In this document: one piece after another, positions 1 through 5,021 of the stretch
Layout of the letters: each line of letters opens with the position of its first letter
Numbering within the stretch: position 1 is the stretch's first letter
Assembly (NCBI GenBank): GCA_946478755.1
Contig: CAMLDJ010000185.1
Span: 1 to 10,400, forward strand
Length of the DNA: 10,400 nt
DNA from: an uncultured Pedobacter sp.
Lineage (GTDB): Bacteria > Bacteroidota > Bacteroidia > Sphingobacteriales > Sphingobacteriaceae
Direction: 5' to 3'
Notes under the pieces: generated by a model
Seen by the model: the letters and a program-made list of their open reading frames with translations, nothing else
Databases searched by the model: none
What the model was told of the DNA's origin: nothing
Program-made: the position numbers and the translations under genes

Positions 1-184
1 TAATGAGTATGACCTGGTCGCCATGACTTAAAGTGCAGGCCGACCAGTCTGGCTTGGCAACAATGTTTTGGTTGACGGCTACAGCAATTCCTTTGGCTTC
101 CTGCGGGAGGACCAGGGCCAGCAGCTGTTCAACAGAACAGGCTTCATCAACAACATAGCTTTTGTGGTTTACAGTTATTTCCAT
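1..184 (-). CDS. thiS: Sulfur carrier protein ThiS, 3' end cut off by window edge
   Basis: ThiS is the small ubiquitin-fold protein whose C-terminal Gly-Gly is adenylated and thiocarboxylated, then donates sulfur to the thiazole ring of thiamine through ThiG. The start codon is at 184-182 and 61 codons are visible, beginning MEITVNHKSY and running to GDQVILI. The AVNQNIV and HGDQVILI segments are typical of ThiS. The family is about 66-70 residues long, so only the last few residues, including the expected Gly-Gly tail, lie beyond base 1. An A/T-rich leader precedes the ATG, with no Shine-Dalgarno site, as is normal in Bacteroidota. A TPP riboswitch about 67 bases upstream confirms the thiamine role and implies that this is the first gene of a thi operon continuing leftward. 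The identity is secure; the operon content is inferred. Confidence 0.93.
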   Translation of the reverse strand, partial: MEITVNHKSYVVDEACSVEQLLALVLPQEAKGIAVAVNQNIVAKPDWSACTLSHGDQVILI

Positions 185-250
185 GTTTTAAAAAATTGGA
201 AAACTGTAGGGGATAGCCCATAACGGGGCGAAAAGACAGCAATGAATTTG

Positions 251-325
251 CTTCTACTTTTCCCTTCGGCAGTACTAACTGCATCAGGTTCAAAGGGTAT
301 ATCTCAGCGCAAGGCACCCCTAAAG
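251..325 (-). ncRNA. TPP riboswitch (THI element) controlling thiS
   Basis: Read on the minus strand, this stretch carries the conserved core of the thiamine pyrophosphate aptamer: GGGGTGCC near 320-313, GCTGAGA near 308-302, ACCC near 297-293, then GAACCTGATGCAGTTAGTAC at about 292-273 and CTGCCGAAGGGA at about 272-261. CUUU at the 5' end can pair with AAAG at the 3' end to form a short P1. The P3 arm is very short. TPP binding normally represses the downstream thi genes; here it would act on thiS and the genes after it. The expression platform lies between 250 and 185. It contains a small GCCC/GGGC hairpin (229-216), and a CCCCUA (212-207) that is complementary to UAGGGG at the aptamer's 5' end (322-317). 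Confidence 0.95.
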
Positions 326-332
326 TTTTTTG

Positions 333-364
333 TAAAGCTAGGTTATTTTTTTAAAAATGACAAA
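333..364 (-). promoter_or_regulatory. Bacteroidota-type promoter for the TPP riboswitch and thiS
   Basis: On the minus strand a TTTG (364-361) is followed by a 20-base spacer and TAGCTTTA (340-333). This matches the Bacteroidota primary-sigma consensus TTTG / TANNTTTG at all positions but the last, with normal spacing. Transcription would begin near 326-328, placing the 5' end of the RNA right at the first base of the aptamer, which supports both calls. Confidence 0.7.
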
Positions 365-560
365 AACAATTTATGTTTTAGTTTCCAGGGGCTTTTGTTT
401 CTAGATCGGAAGGAATTGCGGGGTTCCTGATAAAAGCAGCCCGGAATGACGAGCTCCCCTTTCTTGCGAGCTTTTGTGCTTTGGTAAAATTCGGGCAATT
501 AAATGAAAAGGATTTACTTCGTTCTGACAGTTTTACACGGGAGTCCATCAAATCAATTGC

Positions 561-568
561 TACCTTTG
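561..568 (+). promoter_or_regulatory. Candidate -7 element for the YbjJ-like MFS gene
   Basis: TACCTTTG matches the Bacteroidota -7 consensus TANNTTTG exactly and sits 17 bases before the chosen ATG at 586. It would give a leader of only about a dozen bases. No TTTG is found at the proper distance upstream; the nearest candidate, TTTA at 532-535, is 25 bases away. The call therefore rests on half a promoter. Confidence 0.3.
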
Positions 569-585
569 CACCGCAAAACACTGCA

Positions 586-1737
586 ATGATCTCCAATACA
601 AAACACCGCTTTTTTTTAAGTCTTTTTTTCTTCATGTCTGGGTTAAGTTTCTCTACCTGGGCTTCCAGAATCCCGACAATTAAAACTGCTTTCGGCTTCA
701 ACGAAGCAGAATTGGGAAGTATTTTATTCGCTTTACCTGTGGGCTCTTTACTTGGCCTGCCAATTTCCGGCTGGCTGGTGTCAAAGTACAATAGCCGTGT
801 ACCGCTGTCGGTGGGGTATGGGCTAAATGCATTAGCACTTGCGTTCATAGGAGTTGCACAGAATACCATCAACCTGATCGGGGCGGTAGTTGTATTTGCC
901 TTTACGACCAGGATTTTTAATATTTCTGTAAATACCCAGGCCTTAACGCTTCAAAAACGGCTCGATAAAAAAATCATGGGATCTTTTCATGGCTACTGGA
1001 GTATGGGTGGAATTGGGGGCATTCTCTTGTCTACCCTGTTACTGGAGCTAGATGTTTCTTTACAACATCATTTCATGGCTGTTGCTATAGTCATGCTGAT
1101 CGTGACCCTTTACGCTTATCAGTTTTTGTTAAAAGGTGACAGATCAGAAACTGGTAATAAATTAATATTGAGTAAGCCCGATCCTTATATCTTTTACCTT
1201 GGATCGGTTGTTTTTCTCTGCGCCATATGCGAAGGCGGGATGTTCGACTGGAGCGGTATCTACTTTCAGGAAATCGTAAAAGTGGAGATCTTTACTTATG
1301 GATACCTGATATTTATGACTTTTATGGCTGCTTCAAGGTTTCTGTCAGATTTTATAGTCGCCCGCTTTGGGATGCCTAAAACCTATATCATGAGTGCCAC
1401 ATTTATCATTTTGGGCATCAGCCTGGCGGTTATATTTCCATTTTTCTGGACCGCTATGATCGGTTTTTCACTGGTAGGCTTCGGTACTGCGGCTATTATT
1501 CCGATGTCTTATGCGCTGGCGGGTGCATCAAAAAAGTATTCTCCTGGCATGGCTATTTCTGTTATTGCCACCTATTCCATAACAGGGATGTTACTTGGTC
1601 CACCGCTAATCGGTTACCTGGCACATGCCTTTAATTTAAGGGTATCCTTTGTCTTGTTTGCCTTATGCGGTTTCTTACTAATTCCCATCTCACAAATGTT
1701 CTTTAAGCATCAAAGACTTCCAAAGGAAACCGTTTAA
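586..1737 (+). CDS. MFS transporter, YbjJ-like
   Basis: This 383-residue inner-membrane protein belongs to the major facilitator superfamily, with about 12 hydrophobic segments and a hydrophilic central loop near residues 180-200 that splits two six-helix halves. The arrangement resembles E. coli YbjJ. The shared marks are WASRIPTIK after helix 1, the loop-2 segment GWLVSKYNSR, the MGSFHGYWSMGG stretch before helix 5, EGGMFDWSGIY in the second half, and the GPPLIGYLAH stretch near the C-terminus. Its substrate cannot be told from sequence. ATG 586 is the first ATG in the frame. The frame stays open back to a TTG at 481, but that extension is unlike the family and overlaps a promoter-like element. 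Runs of eight and seven T (610-617, 623-629) encode part of helix 1. The gene is divergent from thiS and convergent with the YtxH gene. Confidence 0.85.
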   Translation: MISNTKHRFFLSLFFFMSGLSFSTWASRIPTIKTAFGFNEAELGSILFALPVGSLLGLPISGWLVSKYNSRVPLSVGYGLNALALAFIGVAQNTINLIGAVVVFAFTTRIFNISVNTQALTLQKRLDKKIMGSFHGYWSMGGIGGILLSTLLLELDVSLQHHFMAVAIVMLIVTLYAYQFLLKGDRSETGNKLILSKPDPYIFYLGSVVFLCAICEGGMFDWSGIYFQEIVKVEIFTYGYLIFMTFMAASRFLSDFIVARFGMPKTYIMSATFIILGISLAVIFPFFWTAMIGFSLVGFGTAAIIPMSYALAGASKKYSPGMAISVIATYSITGMLLGPPLIGYLAHAFNLRVSFVLFALCGFLLIPISQMFFKHQRLPKETV

Positions 1738-1770
1738 TTGTTTCATTTTGAAAGTCTTTGCTTATTTGTT
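1711..1770 (+). terminator. Long imperfect hairpin and T-rich tail ending the YbjJ-like MFS gene
   Basis: The arms 1711-1730 and 1740-1760 pair over nearly their whole length: nine perfect pairs (CAAAGACTT with AAGTCTTTG), one C/A mismatch, five more pairs including one G-U, a single bulged A, and five last pairs (GAAAC with GTTTC plus neighbours). The nine-base loop at 1731-1739 contains the stop codon (1735-1737). The 3' side is followed by CTTATTTGTTT. It is best read as the intrinsic terminator for the plus-strand gene, sitting partly inside the coding sequence. The tail on the minus strand is less T-rich, so bidirectional action towards the YtxH gene is less certain. Confidence 0.6.
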
Positions 1771-1791
1771 TAATGCCTCAAATTAAATCTA

Positions 1792-2199
1792 TCAGACCTG
1801 CTGAGCGGGATTTCTTAAGTCGTTGTCCATGCGATCTTCAGTGGATTCCGGTTTTTCGGATTCCGCATTTTTGAAATCTTTAAACTCCTGACTAACCGTG
1901 CTGGCTTTGGTTTTTACCTTGTCTACCAAACGATCTTTGAAACCAACAAGGTTGTCTTTTTGGCTTGATATCTGTTCTTTTAAGGCGACAAAGCCGTCCT
2001 TCACATTGTCGGTAAGACCGAGCGCCTTATCAGATATCTTTTCTCTTATCTTTTTACCGCTGTCGGGAGCAAATAAAACGCCCAGGACCGCTCCAACCGC
2101 AAGCCCGGTTAGTAGAGCTACCATAGCACCTGAGGTGTCACCTGTCTTATAGGAAGGCATAATTGATGATCTGCCGGAAATTAATTTTTTATAATTCAT
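1792..2199 (-). CDS. YtxH domain-containing protein
   Basis: This protein of about 135 residues has one hydrophobic segment (about residues 25-44) ending in the YtxH signature GAVLGVLFAPDSGKKIREKI. The rest is a charged helical tail rich in Lys, Glu and Asp (about 50-135), which probably forms an amphipathic or coiled structure. YtxH-family proteins are often stress-associated in Firmicutes, and similar short proteins are common in Bacteroidota, but their molecular function is not established. I place the start at ATG 2199 (MNYKKLISGR), which fits related proteins. ATG 2205, two codons earlier and directly after an A-run, is nearly as good. A GTG at 2247 extends the frame but gives an unlikely N-terminus. 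The C-terminus is hydrophilic, ending NPAQQV. It converges with the upstream MFS gene across 54 bases. Confidence 0.8.
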   Translation of the reverse strand: MNYKKLISGRSSIMPSYKTGDTSGAMVALLTGLAVGAVLGVLFAPDSGKKIREKISDKALGLTDNVKDGFVALKEQISSQKDNLVGFKDRLVDKVKTKASTVSQEFKDFKNAESEKPESTEDRMDNDLRNPAQQV

Positions 2200-2673
2200 A
2201 ACCATTTTTTTTATCGATGAAAACCAATCTTGTAAATTAAGAAACACCTATGCTGCCATAGTGTTTTAATTAAAATAATTTTATTAAGGTTTTTCAACCG
2301 GGCGATAAAGGTCTTCATATGGCATTGATTGATGTTTATTCGGTTTGCAGGCGATGCCTATCACTGTTCGGGCTGTGTTTAACGTTAATCCGTCGTTAAT
2401 AAAGTGGCATAGCTATACACCATGTCCGATACTGGAAATGGTTTACAGTTTTTGAGGTTGGTAAAAATTTAACAATTATAACACTGGTATGAGTTGACAA
2501 ATATCAAAAATCGTCGATTAGTCCGAAAAATTATACTGCCTAAGGTTGACAGGTGGAGATTTATTATTCGACATGTGTCTTACTAGAATAAGTTTACCTA
2601 AATCAGACCAAAACGACGTAATTTATTCTCTACTTTTGTATGGTGTATTTTGTACACTAACTAGGATACGAGA
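2200..2673. other. Gene-free stretch between the YtxH gene and the AraJ-like gene
   Basis: No convincing gene lies here; the longest ATG frames are about 26 codons and unlike any family I know. It must hold the promoters of both divergent neighbours. Visible structures are a TTAACGTTAA palindrome (2379-2388), two GTTAAT copies six bases apart or less in context (2384-2389 and 2395-2400), two TTGACA words (around 2495 and 2546), and the promoter and dyad just before 2674, described separately. No clear promoter for the YtxH gene was found. Confidence 0.5.
2631..2657 (+). promoter_or_regulatory. Candidate -7 element and overlapping operator-like dyad for the AraJ-like MFS gene
   Basis: TACTTTTG (2631-2638) matches the TANNTTTG -7 consensus exactly and would start transcription near 2643-2645, about 30 bases before the ATG. 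A perfect inverted repeat, GTGTA-N5-TACAC (2643-2657), covers that predicted start, a typical position for a repressor site. No TTTG lies at the right -33 distance, so the promoter may be weak or depend on an activator. No regulator gene lies next to it in the window. Confidence 0.4.
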
Positions 2674-3834
2674 ATGAAGAAAAGTTTACTCACTTTAACC
2701 CTTGGCGGACTGGGTATTGGCATTACAGAATTTGTGATGATGGGCCTGTTGCCTGATATTGCAAAGGATTTGTCTATCACTATCCCACAAGCGGGTCACC
2801 TGATCTCTGCCTACGCTTTAGGTGTGGTTATCGGGGCACCGTTGTTGGTTGCTATTGCGGGCAGCTACCCTCCGAAAAAGATATTGATCGCCCTGATGCT
2901 GATGTTTGTAGCTTTTAATGCATTTTCCGCTTTTTCTCCTGATTATACAACGATGTTTATTGCCCGTTTACTTGCCGGATTGCCGCATGGAGCGTTCTTT
3001 GGTGTAGGATCGGTAGTGGCCAGCAGAGTTGCCGAAAAAGGAAAAGAGGCACAGGCTGTTTCGCTGATGTTTGCCGGTTTAACCATTGCGAATGTAATAG
3101 GGGTACCGCTTGGGACTTTCATAGGCCACAACTACTCATGGAGATATACTTTTGTGATCATTGTCATTGTAGGATTGATCACCCTTCTGAGCTTGAAATT
3201 GTGGATGCCCGCTTTACCTGCCACTAAGAACCGTGATTTGAAGAAGGAACTTGGTTTCTTTAAACTGCCCGAAGCCTGGCTGATCATCCTGATGATTGCG
3301 ATTGGCACCGGCGGCCTGTTCTCCTGGTACAGTTATATTGCCCCTTTACTTACTGATGTTGCAGGTTTTTCTCCAGATTCCATCACGTATATCCTTGTTT
3401 TAGCCGGTCTGGGCATGCTGGTGGGTAATTTCATCGGGGGCAAGCTAGCCGATAAATTCTCCCCTGCAAAAGCTTCAGTTTCGCTGCTCATTGCTATGGC
3501 GGTAACTTTATTTATCGTCCATTATATTTCAGATAATCAAACGCTTTCGCTGATTATGACATTTATTACCGGAGCTGTAGCTTTTGCCCTGGCAGCCCCG
3601 ATTCAAATGCTGATGATCACTACTGCAAAAGGCTCGGAAATGCTGGCGGCTTCAGTTAGCCAGGCCAGTTTTAACATTGGCAATGCACTTGGTGCTTTTT
3701 TAGGTGGCTTGCCGCTGGCAGCGGGGTATGATTATACCTCGCCGGTCACCGTTGGAACCTTAATGGCCCTAACAGGTGCTTTATTTGCCTGGATGCTCAT
3801 TGCAAGAAATAAAAGGCTTGCATTGGCCAGTTAA
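2674..3834 (+). CDS. MFS transporter, AraJ-like
   Basis: This 386-residue inner-membrane permease has about 12 predicted helices and resembles E. coli AraJ along its whole length. Shared marks are GIGITEFVMMGLLPDIA in helix 1, AGHLISAYALGVVIGAP around helix 2, the loop-2 to helix-4 region with GLPHGAFFGVGSVV, GVPLGTFIGHNYSWRYTF in helix 5-6, and QASFNIGNALGAFLGG near the end. AraJ relatives are proton-driven exporters of sugars or small drugs; the substrate here is unknown, and there are no arabinose genes nearby, so I give no gene symbol. The ATG at 2674 starts the typical MKKSLLTL N-terminus and the length is normal for the family. It appears to be transcribed alone from the promoter region just upstream. 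No strong terminator hairpin is seen after it. Confidence 0.88.
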   Translation: MKKSLLTLTLGGLGIGITEFVMMGLLPDIAKDLSITIPQAGHLISAYALGVVIGAPLLVAIAGSYPPKKILIALMLMFVAFNAFSAFSPDYTTMFIARLLAGLPHGAFFGVGSVVASRVAEKGKEAQAVSLMFAGLTIANVIGVPLGTFIGHNYSWRYTFVIIVIVGLITLLSLKLWMPALPATKNRDLKKELGFFKLPEAWLIILMIAIGTGGLFSWYSYIAPLLTDVAGFSPDSITYILVLAGLGMLVGNFIGGKLADKFSPAKASVSLLIAMAVTLFIVHYISDNQTLSLIMTFITGAVAFALAAPIQMLMITTAKGSEMLAASVSQASFNIGNALGAFLGGLPLAAGYDYTSPVTVGTLMALTGALFAWMLIARNKRLALAS

Positions 3835-3843
3835 AATTCTTAA

Positions 3844-3975
3844 TTCTTATTTGCTATAGATCATAGATTGTCCTTATCCATCCAGAGAGACCAATCGGAG
3901 GCCTATAATGCCGGAAAGTTTTCAGTACCAAACTATAGGGAACATTTTATTGAAGAATTTGCGGTCAAACAGTAA
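3844..3975 (+). pseudogene. Possible 3' remnant of an unidentified coding sequence
   Basis: Between the AraJ-like gene and the stress-protein gene, one frame is open from 3844 to a TAA at 3973-3975. Its last 30 or so codons read like a real protein tail: SEAYNAGKFSVPNYREHF followed by IEEFAVKQ. There is no ATG in the frame and a stop lies at 3841, so it could only be a truncated relic, or chance. I do not recognise the family. It is listed because the residue choice is more protein-like than the surrounding intergenic DNA. Confidence 0.2.
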
Positions 3976-4008
3976 TCTTGTTATTGTAAAATTAAATTTC
4001 TTTTTCTT

Positions 4009-4045
4009 TTTGTAATCCGTATTAAACAAGGATATGCTAGATTTA
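4009..4045 (+). promoter_or_regulatory. Weak candidate promoter for the universal stress protein gene
   Basis: TTTG (4009-4012) and TAGATTTA (4038-4045) are close to the Bacteroidota -33 and -7 elements, and the second ends 21 bases before the ATG. The 25-base spacer is longer than the usual 19-21, so this is only a possible site. Confidence 0.25.
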
Positions 4046-4066
4046 CGATAAATCAAAACCACTGTA

Positions 4067-4888
4067 ATGATGACCATAATTGTAGCGACAGACTTTTCGG
4101 ATCTAGCAGAAAATGCAGTAGAATATGCTGCCGCCATAGCGAAACACAACCATGCGAAACTGATTCTTTTTAATTCCTTCGTCATCCCGATGCATGCTGC
4201 CAACACGCTTTTGCCGGGATCAAGTTTCCAAAGGTTGCTGAATGAAAATGAAATCCGGTTGATTGAAAGATCCTTGTCGCTCTCCATCACCTACGACATT
4301 GAGGTAGGCCATGAATCCGCTTATTCTTTTGTTGAAGATGAGCTAAAGGAACTGCTGGATAGATATGACGCAAAATTGGTCGTATTAGGAATGCATGCGA
4401 AAACACTAGAGCAGGACTTTCTGGGAAATACAACGACTACCGCCATTAAAAAACTAAAGTTTCCGGTGCTCGCCGTACCGATGGGAGCAAAATTTGAGGG
4501 CATTAAGAAAGTGCTGTTTGCCTGCGATGTTTTAAGCGGGGTTTCTGAAAAGGTACTGATGAATGTTAAAGAACTGGCTTTAAGCTTAAAGGCCGAAGTG
4601 GAAGTTTTTAATGTAAACCGGGTAGTGGAAGATCTGAAAAAGGAAGGGACAGACCTGTCGGCTACGAATGCGATCGACGAGGGCCTGGAGGGAATCACTT
4701 ACTATTATAAGCAAGTTAAATCAAATGCCGTGATCAAAGAGATTGAAAAGGAAATTGAAGTTTTTGGTGCTGATATGTTGATCATGGTACCTAAGAAGTA
4801 TGGCTTCTGGGCTTCACTTGTACACACGAGCAAAACCAGGATCATGGCCTCCGGTTTGCGCATCCCATTGCTGTCTATTCCAATATAA
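4067..4888 (+). CDS. Universal stress protein with two tandem UspA domains
   Basis: This 273-residue cytosolic protein has two Usp domains, about residues 1-138 and 145-273. The first has the hallmark start IIVATDFSDLAENAV with Asp9, and a nucleotide-loop region LGMHAKTLEQDFLGNTTT (about 107-124). That region keeps the first Gly and the LGN-T part of the G-x2-G-x9-G-S/T ATP-binding motif but has Ala for the second Gly. The second domain starts KKVLFACDV and has lost the glycine motif altogether (VPKKYGFWASLVHTS), so it probably does not bind ATP. Tandem Usp proteins are common in Bacteroidota and are linked to starvation, oxygen or envelope stress; the specific trigger here is unknown. The start could be ATG 4067 or the next codon, ATG 4070. 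It is probably monocistronic. Confidence 0.9.
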   Translation: MMTIIVATDFSDLAENAVEYAAAIAKHNHAKLILFNSFVIPMHAANTLLPGSSFQRLLNENEIRLIERSLSLSITYDIEVGHESAYSFVEDELKELLDRYDAKLVVLGMHAKTLEQDFLGNTTTTAIKKLKFPVLAVPMGAKFEGIKKVLFACDVLSGVSEKVLMNVKELALSLKAEVEVFNVNRVVEDLKKEGTDLSATNAIDEGLEGITYYYKQVKSNAVIKEIEKEIEVFGADMLIMVPKKYGFWASLVHTSKTRIMASGLRIPLLSIPI

Positions 4889-4917
4889 AAATATTAAAAA
4901 AACCATATTTATGAACC

Positions 4918-4999
4918 CATCAAAGGCCCCATCTAAGCATTAAACCGAGCTCGGGAGCTCATTGGCACCGCTGAAAAACGATTAATGACTATCAATAAA
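4918..4999 (+). repeat. Leader repeat copy A, before the prolyl oligopeptidase gene
   Basis: This 82-base block starts CATCAAAGGC and ends GACTATCAATAAA. It recurs at 7261-7341 in the same orientation with five substitutions and one single-base gap (76 of 82 columns identical). It contains a hairpin GAGCT-CGGG-AGCTC (4947-4951 with 4956-4960). It ends 22 bases before the ATG at 5022, so it occupies the 5' leader or promoter region. Seven more matching bases (ATGAACC, 4911-4917) lie directly upstream; in copy B they are displaced by about 50 bases. No TTTG/TANNTTTG promoter is visible inside it. Confidence 0.9.
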
Positions 5000-5021
5000 A
5001 GCAAATAAATAAATAGATAAG

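Noticed and set aside
451..472. GAGCTC...GAGCT inverted repeat as a possible third copy of the leader repeat
   Set aside because: The arms are 11-15 bases apart instead of four, and none of the flanking bases match the two leader copies.
481..585. N-terminal extension of the YbjJ-like protein to a TTG at 481
   Set aside because: The extra 35 residues are charged and unlike the family's N-terminus. The first ATG at 586 directly precedes helix 1, and a -7-like element lies within the extension.
378..872. A 164-codon minus-strand frame across the beginning of the YbjJ-like gene
   Set aside because: It lies opposite a clear transporter gene for most of its length, has no recognisable domain, and its product is compositionally odd. 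It is taken as a shadow frame.
2200..2247. N-terminal extension of the YtxH protein to a GTG at 2247
   Set aside because: The ATG at 2199 (or 2205) follows an A-rich leader and gives the usual short N-terminus; the extension resembles no family member I know.
3908..4014. A short plus-strand frame beginning at ATG 3908
   Set aside because: Its end is a low-complexity Phe run made by a T-rich tract and it has no recognisable features. The overlapping frame ending at 3975 looks more protein-like.
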